The position numbers were made by a program, and so were the translations under genes. From contig OX345636.1 of the NCBI GenBank assembly GCA_947044365.1, positions 38,505,200 to 38,569,199 of the forward strand: DNA of 64,000 nucleotides. Reading direction: 5' to 3'. The notes below the pieces were generated by a model. The model ran no database searches and had not been told where the DNA came from. It saw nothing but the letters and a program-made list of their open reading frames with translations. Below are positions 10,946 to 22,440 of the stretch, piece by piece. The stretch comes from Petrosia ficiformis (lineage: Eukaryota > Porifera > Demospongiae > Haplosclerida > Petrosiidae). Position 1 is the stretch's first letter; each line of letters opens with the position of its first letter.

Positions 10946-12312
10946 ATGAGCTAATGTAAATAATTCATCTCCAATTCCAATTCCAGGAATAGTGCGATGT
11001 GCATCACCAATGAACACTCTACTAGATACATCTACTCCCATAGGAAGTTCCACAATAGGAGATATAGTGTCATCTAATTCTTGAAACTCGAGAATTTCTA
11101 ATGGTGATGGTGTTGGTGATGCAGTGGTCGTTGAACTACTTGTAGTGAAAGTGGTAAATGAGCTTGATGTAGAAACAGATGTTGAACTACTACTTGTTGT
11201 TGTTGTAGCACTACTTGTAGTTGTGGAAATGGTAGGAGATGAGCTTGGTGTGGAAACAACAGTTGAACTACTAACTGTAGTAGATGTTGCACTACTTGTT
11301 GTGGTAAATGTAAACTCAATGGATGGAGAAAACGCAATGGATGGAGAAAACTCAAAAGAGAAAGATGAAAATTCAAAAGAGAATGATGGTGAAGTTATGC
11401 TTGAAATAGAACTACGTGTTGTAGTGGTAACAATACTAGTTGTAGTAGAAATACTAGAAGATGATGTTGGAGTAGAAACAACAGTTGAACTACTGCGTGT
11501 TGTTGTAGCACTACTTCTAGTTGTGGAAATGGTAGATGAGCTTGCTGTGGAAACAACAGTTGAACTACTGCGTGTTGTTGTTGTAGCACTACTTGTAGTT
11601 GTGGAAATGGTAGGAGATGAGCTTGGTGTGGAAACAACAGTTGAACTACTGCGTGTTGTTGTTGTAGCACTACTTGTAGTTGTGGAAATGGTAGGAGATG
11701 AGCTTGGTGTGGAAACAACAGTTGAACTACTGCGTGTTGTTGTAGCACTACTTGTAGTTGTGGAAATGGTAGGAGATGAGCTTGGTGTGGAAACAACAGT
11801 TGAACTACTGCGTGTTGTTGTTGTAGCACTACTTGTAGTTGTGGAAATGGTAGGAGATGAGCTTGGTGTGGAGACAACAGTTGAACTACTGCGTGTTGTT
11901 GTAGCACTACTTCTAGTTGTGGAAATGGTAGGAGATGAGCTTGGTGTGGAAACAACAGTTGAACTACTGCGTGTTGTTGTTGTAGCACTACTTGTAGTTG
12001 TGGAAATGGTAGGAGATGAGCTTGGTGTGGAAACAACAGTTGAACTACTAACTGTAGTAGATGTTGCGCTACTTCTTGTGGTAAATGTAAACGTATCTGT
12101 TGTACTACTGCTTGTGGAAAAAGTAAACTCAATGGATGGAGAAAACTCAAAAGAGAAAGATGAAAATTCAAAAGAGAATGATGGTGAAATTATGCTTGAA
12201 ATAGAACTACGTGTTGTAGTGGTAACAGTACTAGTTGTAGTAGAAATACTAGAAGATGATGTTGGAGTAGAAACAAATGTGGAACTACTGCGTGTTGTTG
12301 TGATAGTGGTAT
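10946..12312 (-). CDS. Mucin-like Ser/Thr repeat exon, left copy
   Basis: One 1367-nt exon, phase 1 in (acceptor cctcgtag, then ATACC) and phase 0 out (donor GTAAGT). It is over 75% Ser, Thr, Pro and Val. The main repeat is about 26-28 residues (RSSSTVVSTPSSSPTISTTT as its core, 78-84 nt), in about eight units. A separate PSFSFEFSSFSFEFSPS block occurs twice. The last 50 residues (LEILEFQELDDTISPIVELP, then PGIGIGDELF) are not repetitive and start the NIDO domain. Dense Ser/Thr predicts heavy O-glycosylation and an extended stalk. The strand opposite holds a long Val/Glu/Leu ORF that is only a shadow. The right copy (30113-31545) has a different repeat composition. Confidence 0.88.
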
Positions 12313-13789
12313 CTACGAGGAATGTAATAGTGCAAATCACTGCTTGATTATCAACAATACAATAAGTGTTCTACTTCTGGGTCTATTAAAAGGCAACCAA
12401 ATTAAGTAATCAAACATTTGAGGATTGTGGTAAAAAAAACATTTATAACTCATTCACATTTATCTTAACCTGAGAAAATTATTCATAACTTTAGTTTGGA
12501 GTAATCAATAACACTTCTTTTTGCACCATTTTCATATTATAATTTCTTCCTGTATATGTCAACTTATATGCTTTTAAGCTATACACTATAGTACATATAA
12601 ATGGAAGTGATGTGATTATAATTCCATCTCTCCATTCACTATACATTATATTTCAATGTTTAAATCTCATATTTTTAAAATTATGACAATTTCTGCATCA
12701 ATGACAAATTTTATTTCTAAATGTGTAGGAAGACTACACATGTAATGTGTAGTACAAACATCATGTTGACAAAGGGATCACAATAATTTATTATATTAAA
12801 ATCCACTTTCACCAGAGCATAACCTTTTTAATGTCCTTCCACTCATTCGAGGAATTACAAATGTGGCTCATCAATAAAGTACAGACTTCTAATAATTTAA
12901 ACTACTAGGTAATAGTTATTATACATTTAGCACGTACTGATAATGACCGGTCAAGAGCCACAATGGGGACTAATGCACAAAACAGAATAATACTCAGATA
13001 GATATGTTTTTTTGTTATTGAAAAATTACGAATAGGGACAAAAAAAAGAAGTAACAGTATTTGCTATTTGCTGTATTAAAGCAAATGATTTAGACAAATT
13101 TGAGTACTTGATCATGATTGCCCTTTCATCTTTAGTGCTACCATGCTGGAAAATGAACATGTATAATCAAAGATTCAGTGTCAGTGTCTCCAACTAGACA
13201 ATGTAATATTTATAATCTTCAGTATTTCCGTATTTTCAAAGAAAAATGAATAAAAATATGCATAGTTATTCAGTACAGCTGGTCCTGGTCGATTTAGTTG
13301 AAAGTTCTGTCTTCATTCTGGCAGGTATACTGACATCAGTATCACTGACTATAACACAGTTTACACTACTAGCTAGCTGTAAACTCACTACTAGAGGCTT
13401 TACTAGATGCTGAGCTAATACTGAAAAACACTGCCATGCTTTCAGTCTGAGCACAAACATTTTCTGTACGTTTAGTGTGATTTTCCGTAATCCATATTTA
13501 TTGTAATAATTTCGCATAAATATGAAAAAATCCATGAAGTTGGAGGCACTAAAATATGCTGGTAAGGGAAACTGTTTAAAATGTTAGTAACTCACAATTA
13601 GGTTTTTGAGGCAATTCTGTAAATTTGCACAGGAAGCTACATGTATATGGGTGTTCAAATGGACCAATAGTTGTGGATACCAACTGATTTCTTAATAACA
13701 GTCACATACATGTATAGTTATGAAGTAGTGAAATAATTTGGTGTCTTATGTTAGAATTTATATTTTACAAGTACAATATGGGCACATAC
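12313..13789 (-). other. Intron or intergenic gap between EGF chain and left mucin exon
   Basis: The EGF exon donor at 13790 (phase 1) and the mucin acceptor at 12312 (phase 1) are compatible, which favours one gene. If the genes are separate, this 1.5 kb must hold a 3' end and a new promoter. I saw no membrane segment or signal peptide here. A minus ORF at 13266-13535 has no recognisable motif. Confidence 0.5.
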
Positions 13790-13924
13790 CATCTGGTACA
13801 CATGTTCCATTTTCATTTAGAGAAGTACCAGGGGGACATGAACATGTGAAACTACCAGGTGGTGTGTCTTGACAAATCTGTGTAGGATTACATATTGAGG
13901 GAATCTGAAGACAATCTGGAAAAT
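13790..13924 (-). CDS. EGF exon 7 (EGF-like, last of the chain)
   Basis: Phase 1 in and out (donor GTATGT). It reads DFPDCLQIPSICNPTQIC, then GSFTCSCPPGTSLNENGTCV, with the six-cysteine spacing of an EGF-like domain. It is not preceded by the full DIDEC calcium-binding start. Joined to the mucin exon it gives CVPDDTT. Confidence 0.85.
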
Positions 13925-14103
13925 CTGCATAAAATAATGAATAACATGAAATTTCATATAACAATGAAACTACATTGTACATGTATACTACATAATGATT
14001 AATTGTTATTTATTGTCATTATAAACCTGATATAGCACTGGTGGCATGATACAACCTATACATACATGTATATTACATGTACATGTATATACATGATATT
14101 ATC

Positions 14104-14107
14104 AGGA

Positions 14108-14155
<48 letters not shown>
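14104..14155 (+). repeat. (GAAA)n microsatellite
   Basis: About 12 tandem gaaa units within an EGF intron, next to TACATGTA-type palindromes. Confidence 0.95.
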
Positions 14156-14313
14156 CACCTGAGGCAATGGAAAAATGAAAAATGAGAGTTGCCTCAGGAC
14201 ACATGTACATGTATATAATTATATAATTACATACTTATATATTATTATTAATTTATTATAATTGTAAACAATAATTATTATTATAATTATTGTGAATAGT
14301 ACATGGATAAATA

Positions 14314-14931
14314 CAGTATCACTCAATAAAAAGTTCCCATAAAGTAAACGTAGTACGCCCGATACACTCTTTGTATAACGTTCCATACCATAGTAAACTA
14401 CTGTACGTACATCAAGTAGCTTTCTCAGAAGGTGTTCTGTCTAACTAAATGAGTTAAAAGTCCCTGTTGTTTAAAATACAGAAATTATACAGGCTAGTAA
14501 AGAAGGGGAGTTGCCCGTGTGATCACTACACTTTAAAACACTCGCCTTGCTGCTTTCCTACAGCTAACAAAACATGTTTTTGGTATCTACGGCTTTCTTA
14601 GAAGGTGTTCTGTCTAATTAAGTGAGTTAAAAGTCGATCACTGTTGTTTAAAATACAGATGTTATACAGGCTAACAAAGAATTGGGCATTGCCCATGTGA
14701 CTACTATACTTTCAATCGCTCGCCTTGCTCTCTTCCTACTGATAGTGAAGCACAAAGGGTTAATAATCACATGGCACCATAGTATGGACAGTAGTATGCT
14801 CATCAGACAGTAGTACACTCCATAGTACGCACAGTATACCACTGTATTACCCTCAGTACTACGCTACTTACAGTAGTGTAGTACTTATGTAGTACCTTCA
14901 CTTTATGGGAACTTTTTATTGAGGGCTACTG
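14314..14931. mobile_element. 618-bp Tc1/mariner-type element with internal duplication
   Basis: TA on each side; inverted ends CAGTATCACTCAATAAAAAG and the complement of CAGTAGCCCTCAATAAAAAG, each continuing into TTCCCATAAAG, about 31 bp in all. A segment of about 150 bp occurs twice inside (about 14412-14565 and 14591-14741), with the shared block agaaggtgttctgtcta. No transposase ORF was seen. Confidence 0.85.
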
Positions 14932-14987
14932 TATATTGTGATGTGTTATAATACATGCATAATTATATATGTACATGTAGTACTAAC

Positions 14988-15113
14988 CTACACATGTGAA
15001 CCCATCAGATTCTAACTGAAATCCACTCATACAACTGCACTCAAAACTACCATCAGTATTAGTACAGATCTGATTACATGGATTGGTGCTAGGAGTCAAA
15101 CACTCATCAATAT
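14988..15113 (-). CDS. EGF exon 6 (calcium-binding EGF)
   Basis: Phase 1 in and out (donor GTTAGT). It reads [17 protein letters not shown], then [19 protein letters not shown]. The DIDEC start, the Asn/Asp at the hydroxylation position and the aromatic residue are those of EGF_CA domains. It probably binds calcium between domains. Confidence 0.92.
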
Positions 15114-15345
15114 CTAATGCAAGAAAGTTCACGAAGTACATCAATAATTATACAGACATGCATATCACATAAAAATAGGTAATAGTTATAATACATTAAC
15201 TAATAGTACAAATGAGTGAGGTTACTTAATGCATGAGCAAAAGGGTGAATCAATGCATTATGTAACCAAGGCCATTATTGCACAATTAGGTATCATTTAA
15301 AGTACTGTAATATCACTAGGTCATAGATAGGTAACACATCATACT

Positions 15346-15721
15346 CAAGGGCATAGCTAGCAGTAGGCTAGGGTAGGCTTTAGCCTACCCTGAGATTTTG
15401 AACTTATTTCTTAATTACTTCTGAAAATATTGTATATAATACTGAAAATTAAAATAAATTATATACTTACAGGATAAAAAATAATGATAATTATGTTGGA
15501 AATATAATTGTTTTCCAAACAACTTTTGATTCTTTTCAGTAAATACAGCTTAGATCACTTCTATAGCACCATATTAAACGAATAGGCTGGGTTAGTCAAT
15601 TGTTACGAATATTATTAATTGACCACACTCATCATGAATAATTAATTACTAAAATTTTCGGCGCAATGCGCGTGCCATTTTCTTTTAGCCTACCCTATTC
15701 ATTCTTCCTGGCTACGCCCTT
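15346..15721. mobile_element. 376-bp inverted-end transposon with 9-bp target duplication
   Basis: CATCATACT flanks both ends (15337-15345 and 15722-15730). The ends are related inverted repeats (aagggcatagct against aagggcgtagcc), both continuing to agggtaggct. It lies in the intron between EGF exons 5 and 6. No ORF of note. Confidence 0.75.
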
Positions 15722-15971
15722 CATCATACTAAACATGTAGTGGTACTATATAAAATTTATTTTTGGGTGACATAATTATATGGCATATCTGAGTCCAAGA
15801 AAGATGCTCATATTTCTTCACAAATGTACAACTGTTTTATAAACAGGTCAGAGTTGATAGCAATCATGCATTGAGTATATTAAGTTTTGTTAGCTATCTC
15901 AATTTAGAAATTTACTCCTTGCCACTGTAGTCCACTCTATACATCATGTATATTTATACAGATTCACTCAC

Positions 15972-16121
15972 CAGTGCAGCTTTTCATGTTATTATCTAAT
16001 GTATAACCATCGAGACAGAAACACATCTGAACTAAAGGAATATCACCAGAACCATCAGACACTTCTAGAGCACACAACTGTTCACACATATTGTTGGGTG
16101 GACACATTCGATTAGGATCAA
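15972..16121 (-). CDS. EGF exon 5 (EGF-like)
   Basis: Phase 1 in and out (donor GTGAGT). It reads VDPNRMCPPNNMCEQLC, then VQMCFCLDGYTLDNNMKSC. It has six cysteines and the closing CxCxxGYxL motif, with a longer loop between cysteines 3 and 4 (ALEVSDGSGDIP). Confidence 0.87.
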
Positions 16122-16189
16122 CTGAATGAAAGAGAAATGATAAAACAAACATACATGTACATTGTACTTAGATTAGTTAGAAAAGTGGA

Positions 16190-16434
16190 AAAGGGAAAGA
16201 ATAATCAGAAAGACAAATAGATGAATACTACAAAATGTACATGTAGATCAACAACTACAAATAAGTAAATAGATGGATAAATAGATACATTAAATATATA
16301 AATATAACTACACATGTATATAATTATTATAATATTATTATCTTTATAATAAATTATATACAGATGAGAGATGGACAGATAGATAGACAGATAGACTAGT
16401 TAGTTAAATAGATAGACAGATACATGTAGATAAC

Positions 16435-16467
<33 letters not shown>

Positions 16468-16620
16468 TGATTGATAGATAAATAGATAGATACATGTACA
16501 TACATTTAGATAGATAGATATATAGATAGATAGATAGATACACTGTACATGTACATTCTACATACATGTCTAGATACATAAATACATGTACATAAACACA
16601 TAAATACATAGATAGATAAT
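16190..16620. repeat. GATA-rich microsatellite region
   Basis: Imperfect tagatagat runs mixed with acatgtacat palindromes over about 430 bp of intron. The small ORFs here are repeat products. Confidence 0.85.
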
Positions 16621-16657
16621 TATAAATATCAAGAGATGAAGCAGGATACACTCATAC

Positions 16658-16780
16658 CTTCACATGTTCTACCATCTGGTTGCAATATGAATCCATTATG
16701 ACATTGACAGAGGAATGAACCCTCTGTGTTACTACAGAGATGTTGACAGTCATGTCTATCAGTAATACATTCATCAATAT
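16658..16780 (-). CDS. EGF exon 4 (calcium-binding EGF)
   Basis: Phase 1 in and out (donor GTATGA). It reads DIDECITDRHDCQHLC, then NTEGSFLCQCHNGFILQPDG. Complete EGF_CA signature. Confidence 0.92.
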
Positions 16781-17406
16781 CTACAAGTGTATTACATAGA
16801 AGAAAGACATATTATACAAACTAAAGATTGCAATGGATGTTAATCATAGACACAATAATAGTATAGACTGTCCATGCATAATTAATTTTACTTAGACCTT
16901 ATAATTAACATTACAATAATCTCTTAAATGTGTTTACATACATTCACTAATAGTGAAGACAGAAAAGGATTAGGCACATAAATCAGCAAGTGGATTGGTA
17001 TCTAACACAACTTTGTTAGTCTTTCTAATCACACATTATTATGCTTCCTAAAATGTGATGGTTTTAACAAAAATTGATTTTTACATTTCAAGGAAACACA
17101 ACAACTACTTGTTATTCAGCTATTTTACATGGAAGCCAATGAATATGGTATCCAGGAAGACAGCATCTTAGATACCGAATTTCAGTTGCTTCTTACACAG
17201 AATGGTAAATAATGAGTGTTTAAGTATAAGAAATTGATCGCTTCCTCTAAATGGAAATACAGTCACAAATACATGTAATTGCCATCTATGTCACCCGATT
17301 GAAATGTTCTATATACACATTGTACATTCTGGATATGGGATTGATATTGGATGTATTTAGAGATGCTATCTCCTATGCAAATCATTTTGTTTAATGGATA
17401 GTTTAC

Positions 17407-17532
17407 CTGAACAAGTTATTCCATCATCATTCAATTCAAAACCAGAGTTACAATCACACATGAAATCTCCCGGAATGTTTATACACCTTTGCTCACAAAA
17501 GTTCAATGTAATATTAGCACACTCATCAATAT
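17407..17532 (-). CDS. EGF exon 3 (calcium-binding EGF)
   Basis: Phase 1 in and out (donor GTAAAC). It reads DIDECANITLNFCEQRC, then PGDFMCDCNSGFELNDDG. Complete EGF_CA signature. Confidence 0.92.
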
Positions 17533-17648
17533 CTACAAAATGAATAATAATCACATATTGTTATAATAGGTGTGCATGTGTGTGTTGGTTTAAGTATGGG
17601 AGTAGTCTATCAATTTTCCTTTATAAACTTATGTAATGGGAAACTATA

Positions 17649-17757
17649 GTCTGTTCACATTCACGATGTCCTCAAAATTATGATGTGATGACTTTATATA
17701 GAATAGTTTAATGTCATAAGGTTAATACATGATTTCTGAGGTCATGGTGAACGTGAA
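17649..17757. mobile_element. Small foldback element
   Basis: Inverted ends ttcacattcacgatgtcctca and tgaggtcatggtgaacgtgaa, about 21 bp, separated by about 65 bp. Fragments with the same end occur at about 31846-31870 and 38910-38935, marking a small dispersed family. Confidence 0.6.
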
Positions 17758-17808
17758 TGACCTTTAATTTAAATCATGCAATCTGATTGATCATTATTAA
17801 TACTGCAC

Positions 17809-17964
17809 CTGAGCATTTAGATCCATCTCCAACAAATCCAGTGGGACAAGGAGGACATTCTACTCCCACACCAGGTGCAGGTATATCTATACATGGGGCA
17901 TCATTGAAACAAGACACTTCAGAACAACCATCAACATCATCTGTACAGAACTGTCCTTCCCATG
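17809..17964 (-). CDS. EGF exon 2 (EGF-like)
   Basis: Phase 1 in and out (donor GTGCAG). It reads WEGQFCTDDVDGCSEVSC, then VECPPCPTGFVGDGSKC. The first cysteine completes the EGF begun in exon 1 (NCICPE then AWEGQFC). The DDVDGC start and CPTGFVGDG close resemble thrombospondin-type EGF domains. Confidence 0.88.
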
Positions 17965-18113
17965 CTATATGAATTGAAAAAAAATGAATCATTACTAATT
18001 ACACTGTATGGATTTGTGCATTTAAAATTGAAGAGGTGAGATTCTCGTTGTAGGTTACACATGACATACTCAAACTATTTGATACCAAGGTACACAGAGA
18101 ACTATACAGACAC

Positions 18114-18533
18114 TAGTGCTGGGCGATATTACAATTTTTATATCGATATACGATATGGACAAAATATCATAATATATCGATATATTGCGAACTTTTGACA
18201 TTACTGGTTGGAAAGAGCATATGATAATATTATTATTGTTGTTACATTCAAACACCAACATATTGATTGACCTTCTTTGGTTTCAGGGAACTGGGTGTCT
18301 TAGATACAATAAATGCTGATGTGCTAAAAACTCTCTCTGAGGCAGAACTTGAAGACCAGATACACAAATACTCGATGAGTCTACACATTGGTAACTTCCA
18401 CGTGTAATTGTGCATACACATACCACAAATATTCGATTATAGGAAAGGTTGATATATCGATAATTACTGTAATTATATCGATTCTTTGCTAATATCAAAA
18501 TATATTGATATATCAATATATTGCCCAGCACTA
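18114..18533. mobile_element. 420-bp hAT-type element carrying an exon-like fragment
   Basis: An exact 8-bp target duplication acagacac (18106-18113 and 18534-18541) flanks inverted ends TAGTGCTGGGCGATAT and ATATATTGCCCAGCACTA. These ends and the 8-bp duplication are typical of hAT elements. Inside, plus-strand 18280-18405 looks coding: it starts after a consensus acceptor (ttctttggtttcag) and reads ELGVLDTINADVLKTLSEAE, then LEDQIHKYSMSLHIGNFHV. This may be a captured host exon. A second family end lies at 37938. Confidence 0.88.
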
Positions 18534-18633
18534 ACAGACACTATCCAATATTTGAATTTGGATTATCTCGCTATATGGTTCTAAGCCTTCAACCCAACCT
18601 AAAAAGGACTGCAGTATAATAATTAGTTTGTAC

Positions 18634-18730
18634 CTTCTGGACATATACAGTTCAGAAAAACTGGATTAGCTGATGGAGTAGTTCCTTCAGTAGTGCAGCT
18701 ACCACCATTTTCACAACCACAGATCTCAAC
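18634..18730 (-). CDS. EGF exon 1 (start of EGF chain)
   Basis: Phase 0 in (follows the Ig-like exon ending at 19485) and phase 1 out (donor GTACAA). It reads VEICGCENGGSCTTEG, then VFLNCICPE. This is the first part of an EGF domain completed by the next exon. The position directly after the Ig-like module matches the C-terminal order of MUC4-type proteins. Confidence 0.87.
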
Positions 18731-19484
18731 CTTAAAATTTAATATGCATAATAATTTTAGTACTGAAACATGATATATAATTATAATTATATGTAATTCA
18801 AGCACTTTACCCTAGTACCACTTGAAGTCAATAGTATTTAACCACAGAGCTACCCACATATCTAAGAAATGAAGGTCATTTGTACAATACATTTATAACA
18901 TTTTTGTTCATCCACTATAATCATACTCTTGCTCCAGCTAGCCATAAGAATGACTAAAATCTGCGATATCACAATAATGACATCACAATAATGACATCAC
19001 AATAATGACATCACAATAATGTGCACTAATCTTTGCTTTAATCAAGAATAAAGGAGCATTTGTATGATTGCTCAATGCAATGTAGTTTTCTTCTCAGTTA
19101 ACACCTATCTTTTCAATGACATCATTTTACCCTTTAATTACAGAGATTGGACGAACTAAAATTTAACATGTAACCTCTTAATGCAATAAGCATGTTATTA
19201 AGTGACCCTGATTAAGTAGTTGTCAGGTAGAGTAATATTCATAGAATTATTAAGCTTTACAGTTCATTAACATAAAAACACGTAATGCATTGTAAGAAAT
19301 TTTATGCTATCTTGACATTTATAGATCGATCACATTTTAAGATGTAGGAATGATTTAAGTTCTTAATACATTCTTAAGTGTGCATTTTACGGTTGAAATT
19401 GCAATCAGGTGACTTGTATATGAAAATGTGATTTGCTCAGTGTCACATGATATGCACTTTTAAAATGTATGCATAGAAACATAC
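18731..19484 (-). other. Intron with a 15-bp tandem repeat
   Basis: No exon seen. Positions 18966-19022 are four copies of a repeat with core acatcacaataatg. The rest is unique AT-rich sequence. Confidence 0.6.
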
Positions 19485-19756
19485 CTGAGGTTGTATAGTA
19501 CTGGAAGCTCCTGAAGAATCGTTAGCAACAATTGAAAATGTGAAATTCACCACTTCAGTTATAGTAACAGTGAATATGTATTCACTATTTATTCCTGTAA
19601 ACATATACCCATCAGGCAGTGTACCTATATCAGCCATTATCAGGACAATGAATGTCTCATTCACATCAGGATCGGTAACATTGACTGTGTATGTAGATAT
19701 TTCATCTACTGTGATTCTGAATATATCAGGACCTTGTATCATTGGAGGGAAGTTGG
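19485..19756 (-). CDS. Ig/cadherin-like beta-sandwich exon
   Basis: Phase 1 in (acceptor atcaaatag) and phase 0 out (donor GTATGT). It reads ANFPPMIQGPDIFRITVDEI, then TYTVNVTDPDVNETFIVLIM and later EYIFTVTITEVVNFTFSIVA, ending SSGASSTIQPQ. The NxPP..xGP opening and TVNVTDPD strand are those of the single beta-sandwich that follows VWD in MUC4/SUSD2-like proteins. Several N-x-S/T sites suggest N-glycosylation. The matching exon of the left copy is outside the window. Confidence 0.78.
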
Positions 19757-19924
19757 CTATTTGATTTAGAGAAAGTGGAGAGGAAGATAAGATGAAGGAG
19801 AAGATGGGCATGGAGCAAGAGACAGAAGGAGATAGTTTGCATAGTTGTACATGTACATGTATATTAGAAAAACCAAAAAAATAAGTATAATTCTCATGCA
19901 TAATATCATAATAATAAAGCTAAC

Positions 19925-20176
19925 CTATAATTTCCTGATCATCATTATTTTGATTGTTAGTACTAGCAGTACTTTGAGCTAGTTCAGCATTTCTTGTTTG
20001 ACTGAAATCAAAGAGACATTCAATATTCTCATCACCTCCACATATATCAATTGCTTCACTCAATGTTTCTATATCAATCTCATCAAGAAATATAGGAATG
20101 TGGTTTGGATCAGAGAAAGTGAACACATTTTGACCATCTTCGTAGTAGAATAGAGATTGCTCTTGTGTGATTTGCC
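19925..20176 (-). CDS. Post-VWD exon of MUC4/SUSD2-like module, right copy
   Basis: Phase 1 in and out. It encodes GQITQEQSLFYYEDGQ, then FSDPNHIPIFLDE and CGGDENIECLFDFSQ. It has the same length (252 nt) and borders as the left copy at 337-588. The substitutions are concentrated in ETLSEAIDI and RNAELAQ. The ending STNNQNNDDQEIIG is identical. It is the most diverged exon pair of the duplication. Confidence 0.82.
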
Positions 20177-21043
20177 CTAAGGAAACATGAGAGCAAAAAA
20201 ATGAATAACAGACAAGGCTAGAGATATCTGGAAAATTAAAAATACCGTATTATAAATACATTTATTAAATAGACAAATGATTCTCTTTTAAGTTTAATTC
20301 ATCTCTTGGTCTGTCTTCAGTGACTGAATCATAAAACAATATAAACTAAACTGTGTGTATCTGTAATCCCAATTACATTAGTCTTGAAATTTAGGAACTA
20401 ATACTCACTTCACCATGGTAAGAAGATAGGCAAGTCAGTAGTGACATGTAATTTTGGAAGTAAGGTATCAGAACATCAGTCCGTTGTAGCACATGAGAAT
20501 GTTAGAAATTATTGGCTATATATAAGAACCGTAAGTCGAAATAGTCTATTACTAAATTTCATTGACTTTCCATAAAAAAATTGATTATCAAATAAAATTA
20601 TTTGAGTAAAATCGTTACTCCGCCATTTTGCAAAGGTACAGTGTAACTTACCAAATCTGGTACCTAGGTAGAGCAGTTGTTACTAGCAGGGGTGTGGAAA
20701 CAGCCAGTCATGCAGGACATTGTCCGATAAATCTAGTGAATGTCCGGTAAAACGAAACTGAACTGTATACAAAGTATATGGGGAGCAGGACAAGAGTGGC
20801 AAAAATAGGCCAAAATGTGTGGCAGTTGGCTCAATGTTTCCACACCCCTGGTTACTAGTCTTAGATACAATGTAGTTTACTACATGTACCTGTACAAAAT
20901 GGCTGAATTACAAACATTTAAATGTACATGTAAATGTTTGAAAAAATTATTATTTGCCAAATGACAAATTTTCATATCCATGGTCACATTTTGTGGTCAC
21001 ATTTTGTCAGCAGAGATAGTTTTTTGGTTCTAATCAAACTCAC
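20177..21043 (-). other. Intron between VWD and post-VWD exons, right copy
   Basis: No exon seen. Contains the 164-bp hAT-type element at 20687-20850. Unlike the left copy's intron over most of its length. Confidence 0.6.
20687..20850. mobile_element. 164-bp hAT-type MITE
   Basis: Exact 8-bp target duplication GTTACTAG (20679-20686 and 20851-20858) and perfect 15-bp inverted ends CAGGGGTGTGGAAAC / GTTTCCACACCCCTG. Non-coding. Absent from the left copy's intron. Confidence 0.92.
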
Positions 21044-22002
21044 ATGTTTGTCCAAGTACATGTTTCTCTCTATCAGGAATATCATCAGATGCAATTGTTC
21101 CATTTCTGTATATCAAATCATTTGTATTATCACCATCAAAATTTCCCAAAAGTCCTGTCACTGTTCCCCTAAATTCTTCTGGTATTTTGAGCAAAGCTGA
21201 CAGTGTCCCTTCTCTAAGTGACACCTCAAGTGTTATTGTGCTCTGAAATGATGCCAAAATTGTGTCTTCAGCAGTCCTCTCTAACATCACAGAGTCATTC
21301 ATGTAAGTATCGTTAACTGAAATGAGTATGCCTGTTATATCTTCTCCATTTATCCTCACTAGTAACTCTTCATTGGGATCAATCTCAACCTAATATACAC
21401 ATGTATGTAATATATTTTTTACTGTATTACATGACCAGGGTTTCTTTCAGGGGGAGGAGAGTGGGGCACTCCCTTTGAGATCTGTGGGTTTATTAGCTTG
21501 ACAAAAGGACAATTCATTAAAAGACAAAAGCATAATAGCATTCAGTTACAGGAATTTCCTCTTTAAGTAGCTCAGATTACCTGAGATGCTATCTCAGATC
21601 ACTTAAAACCAAACATTTTCATTGGGGAGAATGCCCACACACCCTCCTATATACATTTTGTAGATTGCCCCCAAACTGTTCTTTTCATACCATTTGCCCC
21701 CACCCCACTTCACATTATTCCCGAAGAAAACCTGATGACAAATATTGTCATAGTAAAACACTACTAGTCCATTAAAGTACATGTACTTGAACTATGTACC
21801 TGTACTCTGTTACTTCCATCAGTCAAGTCACTAGCTACAAAAGCTGAAAACACTGTAGCAGTTGTGTCCTCAGCTGCCAGTTTGGTACGAGCTTGAGTCT
21901 CAAATGTATTATTAACATTAGCAAGTACGTATTCTCCAAGTCCATTAAATGTGTATCTTCTTCCATCCAAAGTTCTGATATGAGGATCACCCCACCACCA
22001 TG
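21044..22002 (-). CDS. VWD domain, right copy (two exons)
   Basis: Exons 21800-22002 and 21044-21389 have the same lengths (203 and 346 nt) and phases as the left copy. They encode [18 protein letters not shown], then [17 protein letters not shown] and [18 protein letters not shown] is again present. Differences from the left copy are few ([10 protein letters not shown] against YILANVDNIF). The intron lacks the hAT-like insertion found on the left. Confidence 0.92.
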
Positions 22003-22258
22003 CTATATACATGTAGTAGAAAGTACTATTATATCTGAAGCAGATAACTGTGCCATCCCCCACTTGATTATAATTGCGTACAATACTAGGGATTGCTGAA
22101 TTATGCTTGATTTACGTGTATGCTTATTACCCTGAACCCTAAACCCTAAGCTTATTATCCTAAACCCATTTCAGCAGAACCACCTTTAGGCTGGTTATAT
22201 AATGCTCATTATATTAAATTGTTGCCACATGATGCCAGCCAGTATTTTTTATAAGGTC

Positions 22259-22440
22259 ATATTTGGTACCATTGGCCCAAAGAGCTTCTTATTTGGCACT
22301 GCACAGTTCTCTCTTTGGGCCAGTGGTGCAGTTAATTATGATTATATTGTCACTAACAGCATTAACTCTTTGTTAATTGGCTCAAGATGGATTCTCAATG
22401 GCGCACATACTAACCATTTTTGAGCCAATTTGGCCCAAGC
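22259..22440. mobile_element. Single arm of the long-inverted-repeat element, right copy
   Basis: Matches the left arm (2513-2700) of the left-copy element. The opposite arm is deleted near 22840 between short atcaata repeats. Confidence 0.65.

Noticed and set aside
11124..12347. Long plus-strand Val/Glu/Leu-rich ORF (407 codons)
   Set aside because: It is antisense to the mucin-like exon. A tandem repeat open in one frame is often open on the other strand. The minus frame has consistent splice sites and runs into NIDO.
13266..13535. Possible exon between the EGF chain and the mucin exon
   Set aside because: No domain, no convincing acceptor in phase, and the flanking exons already join in phase.
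16400..16651. Minus ORF rich in Tyr, Leu and Ser
   Set aside because: Translation of the GATA microsatellite.
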